Assembly (NCBI GenBank): GCA_018105865.1
Contig: CM030836.1
Location: forward strand, 7,727,192-7,791,191
DNA length: 64,000 nt
Reading direction: 5' to 3'
Source: Metaphire vulgaris
Lineage: Eukaryota; Annelida; Clitellata; Crassiclitellata; Megascolecidae
Position 1 is the first letter of the stretch; every line of letters begins with the position of its first letter. Shown here in pieces: positions 29,993-40,775 of this stretch. A program made the translations under genes and the position numbers. The notes beneath the pieces were generated by a model. That model made no database searches, was not told the origin of the DNA, and saw only the letters and a program-made list of their open reading frames with translations.

Positions 29993-30597
29993 TATACACA
30001 CACACAATGTTAAAGCTGTCGTTCAGCACGTATTAGAATTTAATTAGCTTGCAATGTTGAACAGCTATATTTATGCGTTACTTTGATAATTCACTGAGTC
30101 TGTGACTATATATGGTCAGGGAGTCTGTGCTATGGTATACTACTATGCTCTGGTTTTCTGAAAGATGCTAAGCTTACATTCATGGCCATATTAAGACGGG
30201 GGCTGAAGGAGCTGAAGCTCCAGGCCCACCATGAAAAATAGGCCCACCATTTTTAATGGCTGATCCTAGAATATTCTCTGTCGAACACCAGATCTATGTC
30301 AAATTGTCAATAAACAGACCACTGATTAGACAGCAATCACAGTGGACTAGCCGTGTGTGTAAAGATATTTGAACCGTTTATATATGCAAAAAATACTTTT
30401 AAAAGATTTTCACTTTTATCACAAGGCGAGTTATTTCATAGCTGAGAAGGAAACATTGATTCATCTTGTAATTGTTAAAATTTATTTGAAACCCAAATTT
30501 ATTTCGAACCCAACTACGATTTTTAAATTTCACAAAGTAAAAAGCAGTCTTTTCATATTAATTTAACATGTGGGGAAATAATGTCATATATATGTTA

Positions 30598-31625
30598 CAG
30601 TCAAACTGTGAAACCAGTGATTTCACGAAATCCCTAAACAAGTTAGTCATTTCGTGAAGTCACCATTTCACTTAGTGATTTCATGAAAACGCTAAAAACT
30701 GTAGGGATTTCGCGAATTTACTGAAAAAGTGGGTGTGGCATTACACAGTTTCACTAAAGGCTCATTCGAGCGTACTATTGTTCAGGTAGTCGGTCTGCAC
30801 TTCGACCGACATAGCTGATAACAATGGATCAGTCAAGGTTTATAAAGGAACGGTTGAGGCTTCTGTCAGTAAAGGTTTGAAATGGCACAGTGCAAGGTTT
30901 GAAATGGCACAGGTTTGAAAATGGAACAGTCCTAGTATAGAAAATGACGGTTTGGGTAAACAACAGATGAAACCTTTATTATTAGTCTAGGGCTAGGCAG
31001 TGGCTGGCTGCAGTTACTGAGCATCTATCTCTAAATAGACAAGTTGTCCTGCCGATTCTGTCAGTTAAGGTTTGAAAATGGTACAGTCTACACAGGAGAG
31101 CTACGAGGAAGAATTTCGGAAGAAGTTATTTGAAAAGTATGAAGCCTGTCAGAAATATCTTATCCCGAAAGAGGTAAATGCAAACCTGAAATATGAACAC
31201 CGTAGTGATACTTCAATTTCTTGTGTATGCTACTAATAAAGCCGTAGTTATAAGCCTACTCCAATTTATTGTGCATGCGTTAACCTTCCACTTTGAAAGT
31301 TGTTTATGTTAATTTCTTAATCGCACGATTAAACGTGCTTTAAAAAATTGATCGTTTGGGCAGCACTAATAATAATAATAATAACAACAATAATAATAAT
31401 AATAATAATAAATTCCTGGAGTTTTTAGTGTGTTCATGAAATCATCAAGTGCCTGAATGAGCCTTTAGTGAAACTGTGTAATGCCACACCCACTTTTTCA
31501 GTAAATTCATGTCAATCCCTAGAGTTTTTAGCGTTTTCATGAAATCACTAAGTGAAATGGTGACTTCACGAAATGACTAACTTGTTTAGGGATTTCGTGA
31601 AATCACTGGTTTCACAGTTTGACTG
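30598..31625. mobile_element. Pogo/Tc1-mariner-like element with long inverted ends, TA TSD
   Basis: Flanked by TA on both sides (30596-30597, 31626-31627). Ends CAGTCAAACTGTGAAACCAG and CTGGTTTCACAGTTTGACTG are perfect inverted repeats extending imperfectly for about 180 bases (GATTTCACGAAATCCCTAAA and so on). The middle has a possible ORF start (MDQSRFIKERLRLLSV), no catalytic motif that I can recognise, and an (AAT)n tract at 31366-31410. A mosaic copy is at 1909-3262. Confidence 0.8.
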
Positions 31626-31650
31626 TAACATATAAACCGTAAATAAATAA

Positions 31651-31735
31651 GGCATATATTGGTTCTTGTCGGTTAATTAAACGCCAATAGGGTTTGGGTT
31701 AGGTTGGCAGTGAATTAACCGACAAGTACCCATAT
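31651..31735. repeat. Short hairpin/mini-MITE
   Basis: TATATTGGTTCTTGTCGGTTAATT is mirrored by AATTAACCGACAAGTACCCATATA with a loop of about 35 bases. No TSD can be assigned. Confidence 0.6.
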
Positions 31736-31739
31736 ATTG

Positions 31740-32942
31740 AACATTATAGCCTATATGTGACATTTTGAAAACAAGTCAAGTAACAACAGAAGCCTGTGCA
31801 AAAGTTGACCACCATTTCTAAGTTCACCGGGCAAAAATAGCTGAAATTTTCAAAATGTTAAAATAAACTTTTAATTTTACAATTGACATGCCTAGGCTAC
31901 ACCATCATACATAAATGAGCCACTGCTGATTCTTTGGCACTCTTTTGAAACAACTTTTAACTCGTTTTTGTTTTTGTCAATAGTCAGTAATCACAGTGGG
32001 CAGCTTCTAAGTAATTCTTCAGACGAGGCGCTATGCAAATATTCTGTTATATATGTTAGTGATTATAGCCTCCGGGTTTGAAGAACTGTTTCCCTTAGAG
32101 TCCATTCATATAGTGCATACGCACTGAAGGGGTTTGGATTTAGATGTTTTCCTATGTATGGTGTGCAAACATGAGGGGTTAAAAATATGCTTTTGCATAT
32201 GTAATATATGGACAAGCGCTTAATAGTTTATTTGGTATCATCAGTTCAGTCTTGGATAACTAACTGGGGTTCAGTATTAGGGAACAAACGCACAGCATGT
32301 TTTAGGCATGTAACCAGTTACTAACCACCAACATAGACTGATGCTAATACGACCTCTGTAGAGTTTTACATTGATGAGTAGAGCATTATTTAAAAATCCC
32401 ATACAGAATAAACATTCACATAGTAATTAGTTAAAGACATTTGTTTGGTCTTCCAATTCACAGACACTGAAAGTTTTTGATTTTAGAAACATAACCATTA
32501 ACATAACACTGCACCTTACTATTTTTACGGAAAACTAGCAACAGTACACAGAAGAGCTTAACTTATTGCATATAAATTTGCAAACAAACTGATTACATGA
32601 GCAGCATGGCATTCTACACGAAAGAACAGAACGATCTGTCAAACACAAGCACATTGCAGTAATACAAAAGTCAACATCAGTAACAAATTTAAACTTTTAA
32701 AAAAACCCATTTTTTTCTACCAACAAATACATAAATCAATTCATCTTGCAAACTACAACAAACAAAAAGGATCTGTACTTGCTTCCTAGTAAAATGTGAT
32801 TGGAAATTCTTAACTGTTCAATATCATACTATTTCCAAAACAGAACAACAAACAAAAACATTTGAATCTAACTAAAATTACAAAGGTATGAAAACTGTAA
32901 ACACCTAAACAAGTTTCATCAGAGAGAACTTTGATCTCTTGC
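31740..32942. other. Intergenic / probable 3' UTR of the KDEL-protein gene
   Basis: AT-rich, no recognisable coding sequence. On the minus strand this follows the TAA at 32945-32943 and should contain its 3' UTR; no single polyadenylation site can be singled out. Confidence 0.35.
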
Positions 32943-35900
32943 TTAAAGTTCATCTTTCTTCTTATCGATCCATGTTTGGACATTATCAATATCCTTGTCG
33001 ATTTCTTCCTTATTGTACCTTGGCAGAGCACTAAAATTACAACGAAAAAGTTTTGTTATTTGGAAGTCGGAGCAAAATAATAAAACTAGTTGCTTAAGTT
33101 GGAAAGCCATTAGTAACCTTAAAGTAGAACCAGCTGCTCAGCAAAATTTTACAGAACATTAATTTATAAATCACATTTGCCCAGCGATTACAAAATATAA
33201 AATAAAACTGGTTACAGCAATTACATACAAAACCAGCATTGTTGTGATCTTGTATTCAACTCAATTATGCTAAATAAAATCATAATAATTTACTCAATCA
33301 TTTAATCCAAGCTTTTTTTACTCAAGACAGCCTCAGAAATTAGAAAGACTTAATATGTGGGGACCCCATGCAAAATTTTTAAAATAAAACAAGAACCAAA
33401 AAACTGCTAACTTGAAAATTGATGCAGAAACACGGTCAATGATTCCACCTAAAATGAAACATAAAAACCGTCGTTATTGATTATATAACTGTATTAAATG
33501 CCAAAATCTAACAGTACAGTGGCTCACCAGTCAACACATCTAAAGACATCAGTTTCATGCTTGGCTTCAGAGAAACACAACTTGTAAAATGAGATGATTA
33601 TGAAATGAAATAATAAATGATTAATAATTTTCTTGCTAGTCAGGCTATTCTCTTCTACAAATACAGCACTACAGCCCTTAGCTCTTTCATCCCGTAAAGC
33701 CAATATTTTGGCTTCATAACCTGTTGGAGTATTGGTTATATGGACTACCAGGGTCAAAGGGTTAAAGCCTTGATTAGCAAAAAATCCAATGTAGTCTTTT
33801 AATTAATATACAGAAAACATGTACATGTCAATGCTTTTAGTTATCAGATAAAACATCCATTTCAAGATAAATTAAATAATTAGCTGACAGAATCAAAATT
33901 TTGTTACAAGCACTTACCAGGCTGACAAACAGTATCACAGACTTTGCACAAGTAACAATACTTGCAATACTACAAAACAGAGAAACAAAATTAAATCATT
34001 AGCACATGACAAAAATTGCTAAACTAAAAATCAAATTTAAACCTTTAACTCCCGAATGCAACAGAAATCCTAATGTCAGAATATTTTATGCAAAAATCAC
34101 ATTTTTAAATGTTATGTCCATTATGCATAATAAATTCTTGGACTTGAAAAATAGATGAAAACATCTGATAAGTCCCAAAAGTTTCTTATTAGTCCCAACA
34201 GTGTCTGAATCTTAGTCCCAGTATTTCAGCTTTTAGAGCCATTGTTGAAAGCATAGGACTGCACACAGTCCAGGTTTGGAAGGGTAGGTGCTGCAGCACA
34301 TTTCACCGGTGATGAAAAATCTTCATTGGCAGCCAATTTGACAACAAATTAATTTCAAGATCGTTGCTCTTGTGGACAAGGGTCTATGAGGAGAAGCTAC
34401 GGTCTATCTTGCCAATGAGTGTAGACCCTTGATCTGCGGTCTGATATGACCCGCATTCTGTGGACACCGCGGACCAAAAATAAAACGGGTGATCATTCTT
34501 TCGGGGCAACAGGCCCGACCAGTTGGAATGCCCTTTCACCATCTTTACGAGACGACACAACCTTGCGAACCACTTTCCTTGCAAGTTTGAAGACGTACTT
34601 TTTTGAACGATCGGCTGCGGCGCATTTGTGAATGTTAAGTGCGCCATATAAATGAACTTATCAATCAATCAATCAATCAGGTGAGGCAGTATGTCTTTAC
34701 ATCTCATCAATGTCCTCGTTTATTTTATATAGGACCGCTTTTACCGAATAAATGCATTTTCTACTCGCCATTTGCTAAACTATAAGTGCTACAAACATAA
34801 AGAAAGTCTACTAAGATTACTATGGAAACGCAAGTGAATGCTATAGAAAACTCTTGGGGAAACCCAAAACACATGCCAAGAAATAATGATGCAAATACCC
34901 AGTGTCATCGCCTCCAGCACTACAGTTGAAAGGACCATGGCGGGACAAAATGTCCACGGACAAAATGTCACGGGTTAGGGGTCACACTTCGTCCACTGAC
35001 ATTTTGTCTGCAGACATTTTGTCTTAGCACTTAAAGGACATACCAAATATAACTCAATTTCTTATACTGCACATAGACCAAACACAATATGATAATGCTG
35101 GATATTTCTGGCAGTCAAGGTATATAAATTTATTTCCTTTGCCCGATATATCTGGTGCCTTAGGTATGGAAGGGGTTAAGCAGATTTTGCCTAAAAAAGC
35201 ACAGCAAATAAATATTTTCAGTTTTCTTAAATTTATCTTTAGAAATGCCTTAAACACAGCTTGTTTTTCAGTTGTTTTTAAAAATTACTATTAACCAAAC
35301 ATTTTTGTGACCAGGACTTCATTCAGACCCTGATGAAGAAGCTGGCAGCATTTGCCAGTCCTCTAGTTGGGCCAAATGGGGTTGTGCTCCACCCCTCCAT
35401 GCCTTCAATATTTTCTCTAACACCCATTGCTTCTATGACAAATCAAGAGCTGACAGAAACTGACATAAATTTCAAAAATTGGAAATCTTTTTACAAAGTG
35501 AAAACCCCTATATGATATTGTGAACTAATTCAACATAACAGAAAAATTTAGCAAACAATAAACTAAATTCAGTAAGCATCAACTATTGTGCACGGATATA
35601 CATACCAAACAAGTAAGATTCTGTCATTCCAGTGATTATACACCAACATTTAAAAGCAAATGACAATCTATACGTGTAACTAAGTATTTCATATTCTCCA
35701 AACTTCTGTTAAGAACAGAAGCAAAGTTCTAGAAAATCCATACTTTAGAAAAATCATACCTTGCACATGTGGCAGTTTGGCTTAGTAGGGGATGTTTCAC
35801 ATGGACAATCCAGATCGCAGAGTTTGCAAAACTGAGAACAGAAAGGTAAAAATTATGCTACAAGGTTATCAATCATCAGCAATGCCAACAGCTCTTAAAA

Positions 35901-37393
35901 TCAACCAAGTCATTGAAACTTTGTTGTTTTCCATCACTGCAAATTAAAAACTGACTAAAATTTCTACAAGTCTGCCCATGTCCCTCATGTCAAAGCTATT
36001 TCGATCAGTCAATTTGATTACTGAAATATTTTATAAAACAGCACCTTGAAATGTAATGTGCAAAAATGGTCGGCACTTGTATATAATACACGCGCAAGTT
36101 ATTATATGCTATATATAAACTACATAGTACCACTAGCAATATGCACCAATTAAAAATTAAATTGCACCTATAGAACTGTTCGAAAAAAGAACTTTTGTTT
36201 CAATGTATTTTGTATTGTGACTATTGTCGCACGGTCGCACCAGGCGGAAGTAGCCTATGCACAGATAAGTTTAAAAGTGCCACAGACGTAGAAGTAAGTA
36301 ATAGAGTAGTCAGAGTTCGACTCAGGACGAGTGTATGACTCAACACCGGACAGTGACACCTCTGTCCCCCTTATGGGCGTAAAACACGGGGCGCCCCAAA
36401 ATAATTAGTTGCCTGGAGTAGAGTATCAATTAGCGCACCCAATGTTTGGGCTATATGGTAAAAAAACTTTCCTATTCTAGATTTTTTTGCCTGGATAACG
36501 CCAAATCCGCGCTCACACACTGGCGGCTCCACATTGACGTCTATTAATAGACACCAAAGGGAGAAGCAGATTATAAGTTGCCATCCCAACAGCCCAACTC
36601 TTGCCATATCCGCTACTGCGTTCCCGGGATTTTGGTTCTTGAGTGTGGGGACAGGGGGGGTGTCACTGTCCGCTGTTGAGTCATACACTCGTCCTGAGTT
36701 GAACTCTGACTACTCTCTTACTTACTTCTACGTCTGTGGCACTTTTAAACTTATCTATGCATAGGCTACTTCCGCTTGAAACATTGAAACAAAAGTTCTT
36801 TTTTCAACAGTTCTATAGGTGCAAATTTTTAATTGGTGCATATTGCTAGTGGTACTATGTAGTTTACATATAGCATATAATAACTTGCGCGTGTATTATA
36901 TACAAGTGCCAAATGGTCAAGTAATTTAGAAATGCTAACAACACAATTGAATCTTTTCCTAGCAGCATAGTGCCAACAGGATATCACACTAATTGAAATA
37001 CAATGAACTTCATCTGTCTGAAAGGTCAAAAGTAGAACCATGGATCTGGTAAAGCACGACTGCCACCAGTCATTAGTCTCTTGGTAGAATGCCAGCAGGT
37101 ACAAACCCCTTAATGAGTGACCGACTTTACTCACCTGTAAAAATATTGTTTACCTTGCAGTAGTCACAGTAACCGCAGAGCGACCCTTTGTGATATTCCA
37201 TCTTCTCCACTTCCTCTTGTTTCAGGTCGCCGTCTCCTTCAGATGCATCGTCATCATGATGATGATGGTCGTCGTCCACAGGATTGATATGGTGGTGATG
37301 GTCGTCGTCGTCGTCGTCGTGCGCGTGTACAGTTAAGGCAACGAGACTGCAGTAGGCGAACAGCGCCACCAGAATCGATTCGCATTTTGCCAT
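32943..37393 (-). CDS. Secreted-pathway His/Asp- and Cys-rich protein with KDEL tail (HRC-like; 5 exons, complete)
   Basis: Exons: 37393-37154, 35831-35760, 33969-33918, 33448-33412 and 33030-32943; all GT-AG, phases continuous, 162 aa. Residues 1-24 are a signal peptide (SILVALFAYCSLVALTVHA). Residues 25-55 alternate Asp and His runs (DDDDDDHHHH). From residue 73 comes a Cys-rich region built of CxxC units spread over three exons: CGYCDYCK, FCKLCDLDCPC, CHMCKYCKYCYLCKVCDTVC. The end is ALPRYNKEEIDKDIDNVQTW then IDKKKDEL-stop, a canonical ER-retrieval signal. The acidic/His then Cys-rich order recalls the sarcoplasmic-reticulum histidine-rich calcium-binding protein, which is far longer. A role in lumenal Ca2+/metal binding or redox is inference. 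Introns hold a foldback MITE and LINE debris. Confidence 0.8.
33525..33772 (-). repeat. Possible MITE with TTAACCCTTTGACC end
   Basis: The minus strand starts TTTAACCCTTTGACCCTGG, a piggyBac-like terminus, inside an intron of the KDEL-protein gene. The other end could not be found. A related end (TTTGACCCTTTAGC ... CAAAGGGGTTAAA) occurs at about 52483-52560. Confidence 0.3.
34290..34679 (+). repeat. CR1-like LINE 3' end with (AATC)n tail
   Basis: The reading GDHSFGATGPTSWNALSPSL and LRTTFLASLKTYFFERS is the conserved C-terminus of CR1-type ORF2, followed by GCGCCATATAAATGAAC and a (CAAT)n tail at 34658-34679. It lies in an intron of the KDEL-protein gene. Confidence 0.75.
34938..35026. repeat. 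GACAAAATGTC palindrome cluster
   Basis: GGACAAAATGTCC and GGACAAAATGTCAC are followed about 40 bases on by the inverted GACATTTTGTCTGCAGACATTTTGTC. It is probably a small MITE. Confidence 0.55.
36072..36910. mobile_element. Foldback MITE with roughly 290-bp arms, 8-bp TSD, in intron 1 of the KDEL-protein gene
   Basis: AAATGGTC is duplicated at 36064-36071 and 36911-36918. Ends GGCACTTGTATATAATACACG and CGTGTATTATATACAAGTGCC start arms that stay complementary with few mismatches to about 36370/36640. The loop carries a minus-strand frame (36371-36688) whose EPPVCERGFGVIQAKKSRI vaguely recalls a hAT C-terminus; I do not call it coding. Confidence 0.9.
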
Positions 37394-37699
37394 TCTGTCG
37401 TTGATGCTGTTGTAGAAATGTAAAGCCGATTTTACCCTAGCAACTATAATTGTTCTGACTGGTAGTCCTTCGTGTCTCGTGTCCTTTCTCGTCAGTCGAC
37501 GATCACCATCGGTCCATCACATTCGCCTCCTCAGCGCTCGAACGAAGACGAAGACCGCTGATTAGACCAGTAGCAGAGCGACAACGCATTCTACTGGTTC
37601 CCCGACGTCCTCTAGCGTCGGGTAACTACAATTTAACTGTTCAATGACAGCAATAAGACACAATATTATCAGCATTCAGTAAATATTGGCAAGAAGGTG

Positions 37700-38105
37700 T
37701 ACTCATCATCATCATCATTGCTTTCTGCCAACCCATTGGTGGCAATAGCTGGACACAAAACATTTCCAAGAGGCATCGTCAGTTCGTCACCACCCTGCCC
37801 TCTGCCAGCTCTTCAGCGGCAATAGCGAGACACAGAATGTTGATCAGCCTTCTGTTCCCGTCTTGTGTCCTTCCATGACACTATTTTCGCCGAGCACTGG
37901 TCACGACTTCTCGGTATATCGAGCTGGCCGCAATGTCCCATATAGTTGGACATGCGCCCTCTGCTTGCACGACAGCGTACGAAGATCTTCCGCCAGTGAT
38001 GCTGTTAAATTCTTCCATACTCTTCAGTTAAATACATCCACCATCCCTGCCGTTGTCTTCTGGTACAGTTGGTCCACGGCACCTTATTCCGTATTATTCG
38101 GTGCA
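37700..38105 (-). repeat. Probable RTE-like LINE 3' end
   Basis: On the minus strand broken frames (RVWKNLTASLAEDL, KQRAHVQLYGTL) are followed by a 3' UTR-like stretch and an (ATG)n tail (37702-37718), the tail type of some RTE elements. Family assignment is tentative. It lies 0.3 kb upstream of the KDEL-protein start. Confidence 0.4.
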
Positions 38106-38224
38106 ATCCCAGGAGGTTTCCCAGCCCAGGACTTCCCCCCATCCGCCACCCAGGGGGACGCGCCTCTACACCGTTGTACCCCAGCTCGAGGTGTACTCAA
38201 TAGGACGTAAAAATAATAGTCATA

Positions 38225-38815
38225 ATAATAATAAAGTGACTCAATTACTACGCTTGAATCAGTATTCTCGTCTATTTCTTCATGGAAGTCATCAAACCTC
38301 CTTGTTCTTAATCCATCAAAGACAGAATTCTTAATAGGTCTACCCCAACAATTTAAAAAAATTGACAGGCCCAAGCTAGTTTTGACTTCTGACACCACGA
38401 TAATCTCTGCTCAAACTGCAAAAATCTTGGTTTCAGATTTGATTCATCGCTAAATTTTGAATCACAGATCTCCCAACTATCAAAAGCTTGCTATGCTTAT
38501 ATTCATGATCTACGTCGCCTCCGTCCTTGCCTTGACACCAAAACTGACTCCACAAGCGACACTTCAATAGTCCATTCCAAACTAGATTACTGCAACTCCT
38601 TTTACTATAATCTTCCAAAAGCCTCCATCAACAAATTACAATCAATTCAAAATGCACTAGCCAAATCACTAAAGTTCTGCCATTTTTCACTTATACTGAA
38701 GTCACTGCACTGGCTTAAAATATACGAACGCATCCAGTACAAGATAATAACGATTACTTGCAATTCACTTCATTCATCAAATCAGTTTACCTTCGAAAAC
38801 TCTTAGCGCCTTAAA
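38225..38815 (+). repeat. L2 LINE fragment (RT C-terminal part)
   Basis: About 85-90% similar by eye to 11740-12245 and 13893-13940 of the L2 copy: SFLNPSKTEF-type reading, AAATTGACAGGCCCAAGCTAG, CATCCAGTACAAGATAATAACG. It crosses the position where the other copy has the CACTA-like insertion, giving the empty site. Confidence 0.85.
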
Positions 38816-40775
38816 ATGTTGTTTACAGAAATATAATGTTAGAGGTTCTATATGAAGTTATCCAACTGTTTTTGTAAAGAAAATGTTTAATTTAAATAGA
38901 AGTTCAAATATTGTCTTATCTAACCAATATGTATGTACGAGGGTATAGAACAACAGCTGAAAGCTCTGCTGGAACCTAGTGAAATGATTAGTGTAGTTTG
39001 AGGGTTAAAGCTTGCCTTAAGAACACCTAATGCCTTATGATAACTAGGTTGTCTATGATTCAAAGCTTATTCAGTGATGCCATAACAAATTGGAATTCCT
39101 CCTCAATCAAGTTCTTGTTCAGATTGTCATTTTCAAGAATATGAATTGCTTTGGTATCACAAATGATGGAAACACGCCCTTAAGAACCATATGCTTCGAC
39201 AGTTTACTCTGTTAAGGTGCAAGAAACAAGCTTTATTTTTGGAGATGAACCATATACAGTATATTCTATAATATTCTAGCTGCAAAAATGTCCAAAGCAA
39301 AAAGAAGGCATATGCCTCATCCATCTTGCATCATCTATGACCAAGTGCTTCAACAAAATCTGTCTTTTTTGACACATTTAAAAACATACAGTATCAATGT
39401 CCTTACTGGCACCAATTAAAGCCTAACATTGGCAAATTTCTCCCCAAAACAGTGGGGTTGGACATGTATAAATTGTAATTTTTGACACCCACTTGTGGTT
39501 GGGCCCAACCACTGAAAGAGACATATGCAGTAGAGATGTTACATCAGTCTTTAAAATTAAAGCTGTTAATTAACAAGCTGAAACAATATACAGTATACAC
39601 CAGCATTTATCTAAATATGCTTTTCATTCAACAAGCTCAAAACAATTACAGTTAATATACAACAACGGCATAATAATAATTGCTATAAATAAAGATGCTA
39701 GATTTTATAAGAGACATACTGAAAGCTTAATTGTTACATTCTCTGTACCGGTATATGTTGATACACAACACAAGGTATGCATTTTTCTCATACTGTAAAT
39801 ATAGTTTTAAAAACTCTGTGCTTTATTGTAAGGTTTTCAGTTGGTCTCACAAATGCAAGAATATACATAAATTATACAGCAGCTATATTTGACAACACTG
39901 TATCTAAAATAGATGCAGTGACATTTGTATTGCTGTAACGTTTGTAGTTTTGTTTTTATTTTAAAAATATCAAAACATGCATACAGCATATACACATGCA
40001 TTTTTAAAATTTGCTATTTCAAAACTTTCCAGGTACAATGTTTACACAACAAATAACAAGCAAATTCAAATTTCACGTCTGCATGCCATTAAAAATTGTA
40101 GGTGCGAAATATAGGACAAGAGTTTTATGTTAAACAGATAATGCACAAAATTGTATTTATGAAATTGATGTTTCCCCACAGATTGTGACTGGACTGAGTT
40201 GTCATCAGGCACAGACATTGGGCTGATAAACTACTTTAAATCACCATATCAAAAACATATGACAGGTGTAATCTTCCACATCAAAAATTCTCAAGAAGCT
40301 ACTGAAGCAAAATATGACTAAGTAGCAAGAAATATAGAAAACAACTAAAAATACTTAAATGAATTAAAGTTACAAATTAAACAATCAACTTTTTCACTAA
40401 AGATATAGAAAAAATGATTCTATTGTCTGCCAATGGCTTCATTTTTAAATAAAAATTAAGCAATCAAATCTGTCTGGACCCTAAGTCTGGTTTATAACAG
40501 TAAGTCTTAATTAATTATATGAATAACCATATTGCAAATCAAAAATAAGCACAAAAGGAATGTTTTCAATAACTGTAGACTTTTAATAACATTTTTGTGT
40601 TCAGAGTGCAGCATTCAATCATGAAAATAAAACAAAAAGAAAGTTATTTGCTAAACACAATAAGTTGTCAATAACAATATATTATATCTATATAAACATA
40701 AAATAACTAACTCAATCATTATGCTACATTTTGACAATCGAAAAGAACAAATCAGAATAAGGTGATTTGTAAACA
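38816..40775 (-). other. Probable long 3' UTR of the zinc-finger gene
   Basis: AT-rich, no transposon termini or coding frame recognised. It follows the stop of the zinc-finger gene on the minus strand. Several minus-strand AATAAA motifs (for example near 39953 and 39230) could serve as poly(A) signals. Confidence 0.35.

Noticed and set aside
36371..36688. 105-codon minus-strand frame in the foldback loop
   Set aside because: The resemblance to a hAT C-terminus is too short and most of the frame lies in the palindromic arms.
37863..38334. Plus-strand frames of 93-115 codons
   Set aside because: They run antisense to a probable LINE 3' end and into an L2 fragment; no conserved motif.
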